Of a stretch of 64,000 bases of DNA, positions 1 through 11,570 are shown piece after piece (the first letter of the stretch is position 1; every line of letters begins with the position of its first letter). The translations under genes and the position numbers were made by a program. Source of the stretch: Ailurus styani. Taxonomy: Eukaryota > Chordata > Mammalia > Carnivora > Ailuridae. Location of the stretch: positions 5,750-69,749 of the forward strand of contig LNAC01000031.1 of NCBI GenBank assembly GCA_002007465.1. Direction: 5' to 3'. The notes below the pieces were generated by a model. The model was not told where the DNA came from, made no database searches, and worked only from the letters and a program-made list of their open reading frames with translations.

Positions 1-1368
1 AACTTTGCCATAGAGATAAGATTTACCACCTTTGTATGATTTCATTTGTATCCACAGGCTTAAAGGAAGGGCTTGAGTAAATTTAGCCTTTGCCTTTTTT
101 TGTCCCCTGTATCTTGAAAGTTCTCAGCATTGTGCATGTATTGGTTTATATTCAGAAAAGAAATTATTTCATTTAAAAAAGTATATATTAAATAATTTTT
201 GGACTGATAAAAAAATAAGGTAGAAATCAAAGAATAGAACAGAAACTGCCTTAGAATCTAGATATCATATTCTTGATTAAATTCAACATATTTGGAGCTG
301 CAAGGCTTTCTGTTGAGAATCACAATCATTAAATTGTGTTAAACTCCAATTTTATGTATCTGTGCAGGTCATGCTCTAGTAAACTGATGTTTCAAATCGG
401 TGATTTTCTTGAAGTTAAAAGATAAGTATAATGCAGATGAGTATCTTATCAACAAGACAGTCTCACGATTTCTTTTTTTTTAATTCAGAAGATGCTTTGA
501 GAGTATTTCTTTATATGTGGGTGTATATGGATCGTTATCCTTCAGGTCTAAAGTAAAACTAATCCATTTCATTTCTTGTCAAGACAAATAACTTTTTTTT
601 CCTAAAATGTAATATCTATCCACAAAATGAAATTTTTATGGTGCAAATAAAATGGGTTTGAATCTGTCAAAAATTTCAATTTAGGTTCTCATATATGATA
701 GGTCTTATCTGCTGTGAACTCCTCTGTCCAGGCACTGATTTGCTTTTATCTGATGTTCTCACTAGACGTTCACTATTAGAGTTTCACCACACTGGCAAGA
801 CATAAATTTTCTAAAAAAATATCCAGTATTTATAGAGTACCATTGCTACCCCAGAGCCCTAAAATGACTAACACTTGGTTGTCCCACAATAAGACATGAT
901 TAAAATATAAATTTAAATATGTTAGTCGATAAATGTCTTACCTGTTGAAATAAACATACTTTGGCTTGGAAAGTGAAAAATGAACTAGAGGAAACAGAAG
1001 CAGACAAACAGTATTCTGACAAGAGCAATTAGTCCTTTACAATGTACTATCAAGGTGTTGGGTGACTTTTATTATTCTTAAAACTAATTTTTCCTTCTAT
1101 TCTTTGAAACAACTCCATGTACTATTTTAATTCCATTTAATTTTACAATTAGAAGTTCATTTAACAGCTTGGATTGACTCTTAGTTTTATTTAGAAAACA
1201 GAAAAACCAAAACCATATTAGGTTAATATCATGAAATTCCATCATTTACTGGTATGTGTGTATTTGTGTGTGTGTGTTTATGGTCCCACTTACAAATCTA
1301 GAAACAAGATACACAAGTTAGGGACTGGTGATACTCATTAAAATGATCATTTAGAAAGTGCCAAACTA
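1..1368. other. AT-rich intergenic sequence, nothing recognised
   Basis: I see no exon-like ORF, CpG cluster or repeat I can name here. The only local structure is a short GT-rich run near 1254-1280. The segment ends at the target-site duplication of the first SINE. Confidence 0.6.
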
Positions 1369-1584
1369 GGGGCACCTCAGTGGCACAGTTGGTTAAGCAC
1401 CTAACTCCTGATTTTGGGTCAGGTCCTGACTTCAAGGTTTGAGATCAAGTCCCATGTCAGACTCCACACTCAGTGCAGAGTCCAGGAGATTGTCTCTCTC
1501 CCTCTCCCTCTGACCCTCCTGCTCATGCTCTCTCTCTCTCTCACTAAAATAAATACACAAATCATTGAATAAATAAATAAGTAA
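1369..1584 (+). mobile_element. Can-SINE (tRNA-Lys-derived), older type
   Basis: The element starts with a diverged head (GGGGCACCTCAGTGGCACAG) followed by GGTTAAGCACC. A CT-rich stretch near 1492-1545 leads into an A/T-rich tail with AAATAAATAA. It is flanked by a 14-bp TSD at 1355-1368 and 1585-1598 with two mismatches. The divergence and imperfect TSD suggest an older carnivoran insertion. It is non-coding and would have depended on L1 enzymes to move. Confidence 0.92.
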
Positions 1585-2154
1585 AAAGCTCCAAACTAAA
1601 GCATGGGCTCTTAAAAGACACTATTAGAAATATAAATTAAGGCACCCTTCTCTTACTCTTTAACCTCATCCCCCTTCCTTTTATGATTTTTTAAACCTAA
1701 AAGCTTACTTCATAATTTATTATAAACAAATAGTATTAATAAAAATGATAAACACACTTATGAAATATTTCCTATTTTCTCCAGCATCAAACATTATGCC
1801 AGATGGATTATACAAAATTCTTTAATATTGACATTGACAGCTGATATTTATTATTTTAATAATTCCTAAAGAGGAACACTTACTATTTCTAACATTTATA
1901 TATATTCCAGCTTAGTTTGGAATCTAGGATTCATTGGTAATTGCTACAAACCATTCAGGTCTAATTCTAAACATAAATATTTGATTAAAAGAATCACCAC
2001 CATACACTAAAACAAAAAACCTGATGTCTGGCAACAGAATGTGGTCACTGAAGGAAAGAAGAATTAAATCAAATTGAATTGGTTTAAAGACAATGGTTTT
2101 AAAAATGATAATATTAAAAAAAACTACTCACTGTATCGATGATTATAATCGACA

Positions 2155-2335
2155 TTTATATAAATAACTTTTTCATACATCTGATATGATCTGCAGGTCA
2201 AGACAGTAAATTTAGAGAACAAATTTTATTATTACTTATGGATTAGAAGCTAAAACTTGAGAGTTTAGGTGATTTGCCCCTGTCACACCACTTAAAAGCT
2301 TATGTATAATCAAGATTCAAACACTTACGTCCTAT
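2155..2335 (-). mobile_element. MIR-like SINE remnant
   Basis: The + strand reads like the reverse complement of a MIR core: a GGATTAGAAGCTAAAACTTGAG block (compare the MIR 'gaggaaactgag' segment), then GATTTGCCCCTGTCACACCA and a TTCAAACAC-like end. Divergence is heavy and the ends are approximate. MIRs are ancient mammalian tRNA-derived SINEs that are no longer mobile. Confidence 0.5.
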
Positions 2336-3819
2336 TTTGTGAAATATTTTGTCCCAACAACTAGAAATGTACAAAGAAAAGAGTATGGGGGGATAAAAGG
2401 AAGTTCTGTATTATCTGAATACCGATGTTCAGATGATGGCAGATCTTAGAATCTATTATCAATGAAAAAATACTTTACTGATTATTCTGTAGTTCTATTG
2501 TTTGTTTATTTAAAAAAATTTTATTAAGTAATATAAACTGTTATATTGCCCACTGACATTACCATGATTTTTTTGTTATAGGATAAAGAGGATATATCTG
2601 TCCAAAATAGCTCTGCATCACGAAGTAAAAATTGTTCCAAACCTAAATTCAAATTAGTAATATACAAAATTTGGAGCACTGAGAGCCTTCTAAATAGTTT
2701 CTTTTGTTGCTGTATTTGGTTAAAATAGTGAAAAAATTAGGTTCTTTGAATGAACACCAATTCAGGAGAAGAAAATTTTAAGCTTTAAACTTGGTCCTTT
2801 AAATCTGAGACTTAAAATTAAGGGTGGGGAATCCACCCTCTATGATATAACCATTTTGTGAAAAGCCACAATGCCTTGCAAAAGCCAAACCTCATTATAG
2901 AATATGAACACTTGTACTAAAAAGTCAAAAGGAAACAAGTTAATAAAATGGGAGGGTGATAGTATCTATGTTTTAATTGTAATTCATCATTAGATATATG
3001 AAATGCATGAAAAGATCTAAAAGATATGCTTGTAAAAACTTCAGAGGATGCTGATGCTGTAAAATGGAATCCCCTTCATCCCAAAGTTGCTTTTATTTTA
3101 TCAATAGGTGGATGTCAAGCTCAAGATAACATATTGGTTTTAGGTCTGGTTGAAATTTGAAGCTTTTTGCCCCAATTTGAGTGACCATATGAGATCAGAT
3201 ATCTTGAAGAAAAAAATAGATAAATATAGTGTCCTTCATTGGAGCCGACTTTGTTTTTCATTCTTTCCTGCTCTGCAAAGGATGCGACATTTATTACTCC
3301 TATGTAAAATTCTATACTCCTAAGATCTATATACTTCCAGCTTCAAATCAAACAGCTACCATAAGCAACTTTCTTCATCCTTAGTGGCAAATTTCATTTC
3401 AACTTGCTTCTTTATTGGCTTTAATGGAAAGTAAAAGATAGGAATCTGTTATACTCAGACAGAGATGAAAAGCTAAAAATACTCATAAAATTAACAAAAT
3501 CTCTTCCTTCAGACCTTAGCTCCAAACACCTTCAGAGAATGTGTGTGTCACTACCCCAATTTACATGCTACATAAATCTCTAACTAATAGCTTTTTAACC
3601 AGAAAGTCTTTAGAACAATTTCACATAACAGCAGGGAAGGTGACCAGTAGTGATTAACAACTTTCTTGTTCAATTTTCTTGCTAGAGAGAGAAAATTGTT
3701 CAAATTCATCTTGGCTTCTTACCTTGATGTTTATTACAGCAGATGAGATTTCCCCTCTAGGCAACCACTGTGTTATTGCTCTTTTCACACTAAACTCATT
3801 TCCTGTTACAGTTGTATTA
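2336..3819. other. Unassigned AT-rich sequence
   Basis: No repeat head, tail or TSD is visible between the MIR remnant and the pyrimidine tract. A 77-codon reading frame beginning near 3679 runs straight into the pyrimidine tract and encodes low-complexity residues, so I do not regard it as a gene. Confidence 0.5.
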
Positions 3820-3908
3820 CTTTTTCTTTCCTTTCCTTTCCTTCCCTTTTTCCCATTCTCTTCCTTTCCTATCCCTTCCTATCCCTTCCCCCTTTCTTTC
3901 TCTTTCTG
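3820..3908 (+). repeat. Polypyrimidine (CCTTT)-type tract
   Basis: About 90 bases of almost pure C/T, rich in CTTTCC and TATCCCTTCC units. It is low-complexity DNA. Pure pyrimidine strands of this kind can form triplex (H-) DNA, but that is inference. Confidence 0.85.
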
Positions 3909-4052
3909 CTAGCATTTTTAAATTTCATATTTCATATATCCAAAATCTCAGATATATAATTATGACCTATTAATTGATAATTAGTTCATTTTTTAACAAC
4001 TCAAATTTAACATCAATGTATCTATACAGCTTCCTGGATTCATTTATTTATT

Positions 4053-4235
4053 TCTTAAAAATTTTATTTATTTATTTGAGAGAGAGAGAGAGAGCATGAG
4101 CAGGGGAGAGGAGCAGAAGGATAAGCAGGCTCCCGTCTGTGCAGGGAGCCTGACACAGGGCTTGACCCCAGGATTCTGGGGTCATGACCTGAGCCAAAGG
4201 CAGATGCTTAGCAACCTGAGCCACCCAGGTGCCCC
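4053..4235 (-). mobile_element. Can-SINE, older type
   Basis: Read on the minus strand, the head is GGGGCACCTGGGTGGCTCAG (ending at 4235), followed by the AGGTCATGACCCC block. The tail appears on the + strand as TTTTATTTATTTATTTGAGAG. A GA-rich middle matches the CT-rich region of the family. I could not identify a clean TSD because the left flank is itself TTTA-rich. Confidence 0.92.
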
Positions 4236-4477
4236 ATCTTTCTGAATTTAAAAGTATGCTCTGAAACTGGTGAAAGGTGTTACAATTAATCATGTACATG
4301 GCCAAGCTTCATGGGGTTCAAGCCAGATGTTTATGATATTGATAGTATTCAATAAATATTTTTATTACATATGCTTCATCATCAGTATTGGACCTACAAT
4401 TTTAACCATGTCATAAAGCATAATTTTCTTACTTCGACTATTTTAACAGATGATGTAAGCAGACAGAAAATTGATTT

Positions 4478-5321
4478 TTTAAATTTAAATTCAATTATCC
4501 AACATTTAGTACGTCACTAGTCTCAGATGTAGTGTTCAACAATTTATCAGTTGTGTATAACACACAGTGCTCATCATACCATGTGCCCTCCTTAATACCC
4601 ATCACCTAATTTCCCCATTCCCCACTCACTGCCCCTCCATCAACTCTCAGTTTGTTTTCTATACTTAAGAGTCTCATGGTTTTTCTCCCTCTTTGATGAC
4701 TTCCCATTAAGTTTTCCCCTCCCTTCCCCTATGATCCTCTCTGCCCTCTCCTATATTCCACATATAAGTGAAGCCATATGGTAATTGTCTTTCTCTGATT
4801 GATTTATTTCACTCAGCATAATACACTCCAGTTTCACCCAGGTTGATGAAAATGGTAAATATTCATCCTATGTGATAGCTAATATTCCATCGTATCTATA
4901 TACCACATCTTCTTTATCCATTCATCTGTCAATGGACATCTCAGTTCTTTCCACAGTTTGGCTATTGTGGACATTGCTGCTATAAACATTGGGGTGCATG
5001 TGCCCCTTCAGATCACTGCATTTGTATCTTTGGGTAAATACCCAATTGTGCAATTGCTGGGTCATAAAGTAGCTCTATTTTCAACTTTTTGAGGAACCTC
5101 TATATTGTTTTCCAGAGTAGCTGTACTAGCTTGCATTCCCACCAACAGTATAAGAGGGTTCCCCTTTCTCTGCATCCTTGCCAACATTTGTTTCCTGTCT
5201 TGTTAACTTCAGCCATTCTGACTGGTGTCAGGTAGTATCTCACTGTGGTTTTGATTTGTATTTCCCTGATGCCAAGTGATGTTGAGCATTTTTTTCATGT
5301 GTCTGTTGGCCATTAACATAC
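4478..5321 (-). mobile_element. 5'-truncated carnivoran L1 3' end
   Basis: The + strand shows the reverse complement of an L1 3' UTR (GTGCTCATCATACCATGTGCCCTCC) and then of the ORF2 C-terminal coding region. The latter includes the conserved segment around ATTGTGGACATTGCTGCTAT near 4965-4985 and CCCACCAACAGTATAAG near 5140. It breaks off at about 5312. AATTGATTT occurs at 4469-4477 and 5322-5330 and is a possible short TSD. Frames are broken and no ORF2 function remains. Confidence 0.85.
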
Positions 5322-5330
5322 AATTGATTT

Positions 5331-8300
5331 GAAGTAGTATGGAATGGTTTGTTCTGCCCTAGCGTGATTTGTACTTTTTATATTCACTGAATTAATATTT
5401 CAAAATTTTAAAAACATCGTTTATTATTTCCAGAATTATAATACTCAAGTCCTAGAAATGATGTTTCTGATTTTTCCTCATATTTTTCATGAAATAAAAG
5501 GGGGGTGTGTAAACAAAAGCCACATAAACCCAACAGTAATAACCTCTCAACAGTAATGTTTTTAGAAGTGATATTTGTGCTTCTAATTGGAATGCTTCCA
5601 ATAGGACAAAATACTTATATTCAATGTGAATTTTTAACTTTGTTAAGTCCCTTTTGCTTGTTACTCATAAAGTAGCACTGAAAAAGAATGTCAAGGATGT
5701 ACATTCGAAAACATTGCTCTATTATTTTCAATACATGATCTTGTAGTGGAGGTATTTCTACATATCTAAGAATTCCATAGTCTTTTAAAAAGCTTACTTT
5801 TTAAAAAAATATATGATTTTTATAAAAATAACAAGCAGCTTGAAAAAATGAAAAGGGTATTACAATAACTTAAGATCTTTCTACTCACACAATCACACTA
5901 AAGCTTTGTGAGCAGCACTGTACATATTTCTCCCTATCTATAAAGAGTTACATATCAGATATCATGTAATAAATGGTGATTGGATTATACTTGGTTAACA
6001 AAATGAAATAAAATATTTAAATGCATTTCATTTTTTAGTGAGACAAAAAAGAATTTGGAGAAAGTGTTGAAATTCAGGTAAGTACTTTCTTAACAAGATA
6101 TATGTATCTATTTAAAAATCTCCAAAATTTAAAAAGTTTATTACAATAGGACATTTGACTTCTCTAAGAGATATCTGTTCCAAATTTATATGTATCTGTA
6201 AATCTTACCATATAAAAGAGAGAAGACTGTGGCATTGACATCTCACATGTCAGACTTAGACTACCCATTTCCTATAATAAATTATAGCATCGCTTTTATA
6301 TTGTCAAAGTGTATAACATTCTTTTCTATATCCACAGTCATCACAATTAACACTAATGAATTCAAAATTCAACATCTGTCTGTTGCACTTGTTGCTGGAG
6401 GCTTTGCCTTTCTGTGTGAAGATACACATGATGTGAGATGCTGTTTACAAAGGTCACTAGAGTTCCTTGTTTAGTGACTCTACCAGAATATGCCATGGTG
6501 CTGATGATTTTTGATATTCATCTGAGAAATGCAACATCACTTCAGGATTTCAGAAGCATTTTTATTATACCTACAAATATATTTCTGTTTATTATGTTTT
6601 TTTGTCAAGAAAAAATTACAAATATGTTGGAAAAGTTTGGCCCCTCAACAAAGCAACTTAAGGAAAATAAAATTGCTCTGTGATTCAATTTTGTCTGATA
6701 TTGCACCGTTTGCCAAGGTTGGGCATTTTAATATTTTTTAAGTTTTTTTTTTACATTGGGCTTCATTTCTGTAATAATTTTATTTTTCTGTTTTTAGTCA
6801 TTGTTTATTAAAAATTTGCAGCCTCACTTTATCTCCCTGGTTTCTTAAAATTTTTCCTAATACTTTTAACTATTCAATATATATTATGTTCTCTATAGTT
6901 TGCTATTTTTTAATACTGTTTGTTTAGAAGTATTTTTTTCCTGAAATCTACATTCAGTTGATTTTTTTCTCTGAACAATTATTAATATCTTTCATTACCT
7001 CATGTTTCTTTTTTCCCCAATTATATGCATAGACTGTAGTGGTAAGTATTTACTTAAAAACAGGTTATGGGGTGGTTGAGTATTAAAAGAATTTGAATTT
7101 GATTTCTTTTCTCAGACTTACTCTCAACCAGTTGGTTATTTTCTTTAGCCCTCTGAGCAGAGATGTACTCAGTTTTGGTACTTAATGAGTCCATGATTCC
7201 ATTTAGTTTTTAAATCACAGGCACTGGAAATGAAAGTTATTTCTGTGTCTCCTCTCTGATCCCACTTTGCCTCAACTCTGTCATTGTCCTCACGTGGGCA
7301 ATCTAAGCTGCAAAAATTCAAAAGGAGGAGAAAGATTTGGTGTTGACTCAATCCCTACCTGCTGGTCTGTGATATTGATCTAAATCTCTACAGACTCAGC
7401 CTTTTCTTTTCCACTATATTTTCTCTTCCCATAAAGCACAAGTCATGTTGATGACATCCATTTCCTTACCCTATTATTTCTCTCTTCCTTTCTTTCATCT
7501 ATCCCTCCTTCCTTCTTTCCCCCTTTCCTTTCCTTTTTTTTTCCTTTTTAAAGTTTGTCTTCTTTATGTTCTTTGCCTCTGTGAAACAGTACACAAACAC
7601 TTCAGAAGTATTACAAGAAAATAAGGTGAGAGTTCTACTTTATCTTCAAAGAATTGTTCAAATCATCAACATATTTGTCACATATTTTAAAAATACTACG
7701 TTATGGATTGTCTTAGATATGCTACAGTTTGTTAGATAAAATTGTAACTATCTCTATTCTTTTCTAAAGACACAATTTTCCCCTTCTTAATCTTTTTCTC
7801 TCCATTGGGTTTTGGAGAAATGGAGTAAAAATACCTTAACTATGCCATCTTTAAATGGGATTATCTACATAAGTCATATTAAATGGCTTATTTTAAAGAC
7901 ACCTTAGCACTTTATTTTTTATCTCGTATGCAGGCAGGTACTCAAGCTTTTCTACTAAAAGAGATTGTAATCAGAGAGATTGTTTATTATTCACTTCTGG
8001 CAAGATATGAGGCCCCTAGACATTTTTCTTACTTTAATTTCTTTCCTCTTCTCCCCTTTCCTTCCTTTTGTTTTACACATGCTTCCTCCTCTTTTAAAGG
8101 AAAAGAAATGTGGAGAATAAGTAGAATTTTTAATGAAATGTATGCATATTCTTTATCTAAATGATTTGTACTACATGTAGAGATATATGAATGAAAGCAC
8201 TTTGAAATTTTTTTCTCACAGGAATGAAAGAGAAAAATGAAATGTTACACACATTTATGACATAATTAGATTTACTACAAATAACACTTTGAATTAGATA

Positions 8301-8563
8301 AAATAGGTTATTATTTTTATAGTTAATTATTTGAGATACAGAAAAACAATATTATCTGTAATGGTAGGTGCACCTATGAGACTATTTTGGCCATGGTTTT
8401 GTAATATAGTGGTTTGTTGTTATTAATGTAGGAGGTGATGGCAGAACTGATTAGTCAATTCGACTACCTGACCAGATGAGTATTTGGATAAGATTGCTAT
8501 TTCATTATCATTACAAGCATATTTCGTTATGGAAATTAAAAAGGGAATTTTGACAACTTAGAG
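5331..8563. other. Repeat-poor AT-rich stretch without a recognised gene
   Basis: About 3.2 kb with no SINE or L1 signature that I can recognise. Three overlapping short frames near 6229-6741 have no domain, no plausible splice context and high A/T codon content. A pyrimidine tract lies inside (see separate entry). This is one of the longest apparently unique stretches in the window. Confidence 0.5.
7478..7549 (+). repeat. Polypyrimidine tract
   Basis: A C/T-only run with CTTCC, CCTTT and poly-T blocks, similar in style to the tract near 3.8 kb but with no shared longer unit. Confidence 0.8.
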
Positions 8564-8778
8564 CAAGGATCTATAAACTATTGCCTAAAAGCCAAATCTG
8601 GAGGGCAGTCTGCTTTTGCAAATGAAGTTTTATTGGAATATAACCACACTCCTTCCTGTATGTATTATTAGCAAGGCAGCATTTGCACTTACATAAAGTT
8701 TAGCAGGCATAATGGAGCTATATGGCTACCAAAGCTAAAAATATATGGCCTGTTACAGAAGAAGTTTGCCATCCCCTG
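8564..8778 (+). mobile_element. Old non-autonomous hAT-like DNA transposon
   Basis: The ends resemble a degraded terminal inverted repeat: CAAGGATCTATAAACTATTG on the left and GTTTGCCATCCCCTG on the right. The body contains TGCAAATGAAGTTTTATTGGA, a segment I remember from a mammalian-wide hAT-type family of about 200 bp. A second copy in the same orientation lies near 51.6 kb, split by an L1. The family name is not assigned and the strand is by convention only. Confidence 0.6.
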
Positions 8779-8831
8779 AATTACGTACATTACAAAGGAT
8801 AATTCTTTGCTTTAAATCATATTTATTAATC

Positions 8832-9023
8832 CTTTTTTTTAAAGATTTTATTTATTTATTCGATAGAGAGAGATCACAAGTAGGCAGAGAGGCAGGCAGA
8901 GAGAGAGGAGGAAGCAGGCTCCCCGCTGAGCAGAGAGCCCGATGCGGGCCTCGATCCCAGGACCCTGAGATCATGACCTGAGCCGAAGGCAGAGGCTTTA
9001 ACCCACTGAGCCACCTAGGTGCC
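8832..9023 (-). mobile_element. Can-SINE, young mustelid-type
   Basis: The minus-strand head, GGCACCTAGGTGGCTCAGTG, is followed by GGTTAAAGCCTCTGCCTTCG. The middle has the GCCTACTTGTGATCTCTC type (seen reversed near 8873-8887) and the tail reads TTTTATTTATTTATT on the + strand. A perfect 14-bp TSD, CATATTTATTAATC, flanks it at 8818-8831 and 9024-9037. The near-intact sequence and perfect TSD make this one of the youngest insertions here. Confidence 0.96.
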
Positions 9024-9533
9024 CATATTTATTAATCTTTACACTCACTTATATAATGTTGAAAATTTTAACTATGTTTGCATATCATAATATTGTACCA
9101 AGATATTAACAGGAGAAATAAGACTCATTTCAATGAATGCATGGTTTTATCTGAGTTAACAACTCATTTTTTAAAATAGGAACCAAAGTCAGCAAAAATG
9201 TTGCTATATGCTGATTTAGTATTTCTCAACTTTGGCCAAATTAATGTGTCTCTGTATTAAATTAAATCATGAAAGCCAACTTCTTTCACATTTGTTTCAT
9301 AATCCAGATAACTATTATTTTAAAATTTGTTCATTAGCTTGTAGGTAACAGCAATTATAATCTCATATTTTGTATACAAATGTAAATGTATCTATTAGGG
9401 ACTTTTGATACAAGCAATAGAAAATAACTAGGGTTTACTTAAGGAAAAAGGGAGAAATTATTCACAGAATACTGATTAGCTCACATCATGGATTACTGTA
9501 CAAGGATATTTTGGCTAGAAAAAAATATGACAA

Positions 9534-9715
9534 GGGGCACCTGGGGTACTCAGTCAATTAAACGTCTAACTTGATTTCAGTTCAGGTCATGATCTCAAGA
9601 TCCGGGTCATGAGATCAAGCACTGCATTAAGCTTGGTGCTTAATAGGAGTCTGCTTCAGACTTTTTCTCCCTCTGACCCTCCCCCAACTTGTGCACATGC
9701 TCTCTCTCTCAAAAA

Positions 9716-9766
<51 letters not shown>

Positions 9767-9778
9767 AATCTTTAAAAC
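9534..9778 (+). mobile_element. Can-SINE with expanded AAAT tail
   Basis: The head is GGGGCACCTGGGGTACTCAG, with a diverged GTCAATTAAACGTC block. A TCAGGTCATGATCTCAAGAT block and a CT-rich region follow. The A-tail has become an (AAAT)n microsatellite at 9713-9768, ending in AAAATCTTTAAAA. A CAA-rich stretch follows to about 9812. No clear TSD longer than about six bases. Confidence 0.93.
9713..9768 (+). repeat. (AAAT)n microsatellite in a SINE tail
   Basis: About 14 uninterrupted AAAT units derived from the A-rich tail of the preceding SINE. Likely length-variable between individuals (inference from purity and length). The adjoining 9779-9812 is a CAA/CCA-rich continuation. Confidence 0.93.
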
Positions 9779-10268
9779 AACAACCACAACCACAACAACA
9801 ACAAAACAACAAAGCTGTGACAACCAAGACAGAGATCAGGCAACGGCAAATATCTAGAGACAAAGAGACACTTACCCATATTTTGCAGGTATCATCACTA
9901 AAACAGATATTTGAATTCCAGTTTTTCTTTTAACTTTGAACCATTTCTCTCATGATTCAAAAATACATGTGAGAGAGAAATCACTTGGCAGTTACTACAT
10001 CTACCCTCTGACTATACCATGACAAAATGAGAAGGGATTTAACAATAAGAACATCTGGCAGTCCTGTGGGTTTCATGGTGACAAAACTGAACCTTTTGAT
10101 TTATTATTCTACAGGGATGACAGAAAATGAAGTAGACCCTGTACCTCACATTAAACACAAACAAAAAGTGATGTTATAAGGAGAAATGAATCCTGGGTGT
10201 TCATAATAAAAATATTCACATCTACTGAAAGAGACTAACATAGGAAATGCTGTATGGTTTATTTCTTT

Positions 10269-10333
10269 ATTTTATTTTATTTTTATTGGCCCCAATGGTA
10301 CAGGTCTGTGAATCATCAGGCTTACACCTTTCA
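10269..10333 (-). mobile_element. Very short L1 3'-end insertion (about 65 bp)
   Basis: A T-rich run (minus-strand A-tail) is followed by TACAGGTCTGTGAATCATCA and GGCTTACACCTTTCA. The same terminal 3' UTR segment is present in the larger L1 at 13.1 kb. It is flanked by a perfect 17-bp TSD, GTATGGTTTATTTCTTT, at 10252-10268 and 10334-10350. It is an extremely 5'-truncated but bona fide retrotransposition event, probably young. Confidence 0.9.
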
Positions 10334-10350
10334 GTATGGTTTATTTCTTT

Positions 10351-10937
10351 CCTGGAAACATCAGGGGACTATATTTTCTAGCATCTATTCCCTACCTTAC
10401 ATCAAGGTAGCACCCAAAGTAGATATGGGTAGAAATTGAATGATCACAAGTCTAGACACAAAGATGTCTACCATGAATATCCATCTCCTCTCTCTCTCCT
10501 CTATAGAACTGGAAGTAAATAACTAGGAGATGACATAGGCAGATTAAGGAAGAAACCTATGTTGTGACTCACCTCACAGAGCAAAACACTTATAAGAACA
10601 GTCTGGCCTGTTTCACACTGTGATGCACTTAGAAACTCAACCTTTGAGTTAAGCTCTTGACTTCCTTCCATTACTTATTCTAACCTGTACACAAAATTAA
10701 TCATAATTGGAATTCAAATTTAAGTAATGAATGTGGACTATCACTCATAGAAAATCTCTTATTCTCTTTCTCTCTCCAATAAGCCAGTGAGACCTGATAA
10801 TGTGTGTAAAGGAAAAATTTAAAACTCACCCACTCCTATTGTCTGATTTTTCATTGTGTAATATAAGGTGTGCTTCTTAATATATACTAGAAAGATATTT
10901 AAGGAGCTGCAAACTCTAATTTATTGTGCTTATTGCT
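10351..10937. other. Unassigned sequence
   Basis: I see no repeat signature and no coding potential. Short CT-rich clusters occur near 10486-10502 and 10760-10778. Confidence 0.5.
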
Positions 10938-10956
10938 CTTGAGTAATATATTTTTA

Positions 10957-11145
10957 AAAATATTTTATTTATTTATTTGACAGAGACAGACACATCAAGA
11001 GAGGGAACACAAGCAGGGGGAGTAGGAGAGAGAGAAGCAGGCTTCCTGGAGAGCAGGAAGCCTGATGCAGGGCTCCATCCCAGGACCCTGAGATCATGAC
11101 TTTAGCAGAAGGCAGATGCTTAACAACTGAGTCACTCAGGTGCCC
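10957..11145 (-). mobile_element. Can-SINE, intermediate type with long TSD
   Basis: The minus-strand head ends at 11145 (GGCACCTGAGTGACTCAG) and the + strand tail begins AAATATTTTATTTATTTATT. A 19-bp TSD, CTTGAGTAATATATTTTTA, is intact on both sides (10938-10956 and 11146-11164). The interior shows several substitutions, including an altered AGGTCATGACTT-like block, so the perfect TSD is a little surprising. Confidence 0.95.
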
Positions 11146-11319
11146 CTTGAGTAATATATTTTTATCACTTTAAATGTATTTCTTTGAAATTATTCTGTGG
11201 ATTGTATCATAATGCCCTTAGAGGCCCTGATGCTATACTAACAAGTTAGTATTTTCTAAGGAAACAATATTACCTTCAACCCAAATCAGAACATTTCATG
11301 GTTACTTTTTTTCTTTGAG

Positions 11320-11570
11320 ATTGTGTCAGTGCTTCATATGCAGCTCTAACCAGTCCTTTTTCCCTTTGAATTTCAATAGAAAATTTTTCCACCCTGCTCC
11401 TGACACTTATTTTAAACTCCTCTGATTTGTAGTTTTGTTTGTTCAAGTCTTATCTGTTCACCCAGATTGTAAGTACTTTAAGACAGCGACCATGTTTAAA
11501 GAATCTGTGCGCCCTATTGCACTTAACAGATATACCTAGTAAACTTTTGCAAAATGATATTTATTACAGC
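11320..11570 (+). mobile_element. L2 3'-end remnant
   Basis: The stretch CACCCAGATTGTAAGTACTT followed by AAGACAGCGACCATG matches the remembered L2 3' end (ctagactgtaagctccttgagggcagggacc). TTAACAGATATACCTAGTAAA is equivalent to the final 'cacatagtaggtgctcaataaa' segment. It is heavily diverged and the left edge is approximate. L2 is an ancient, dead LINE. Confidence 0.6.

Noticed and set aside
5270..5330. Possible 5' inversion at the end of the L1 at 4.5-5.3 kb
   Set aside because: Sequence simply stops being L1-like near 5312; I see no inverted L1 block before the possible TSD.
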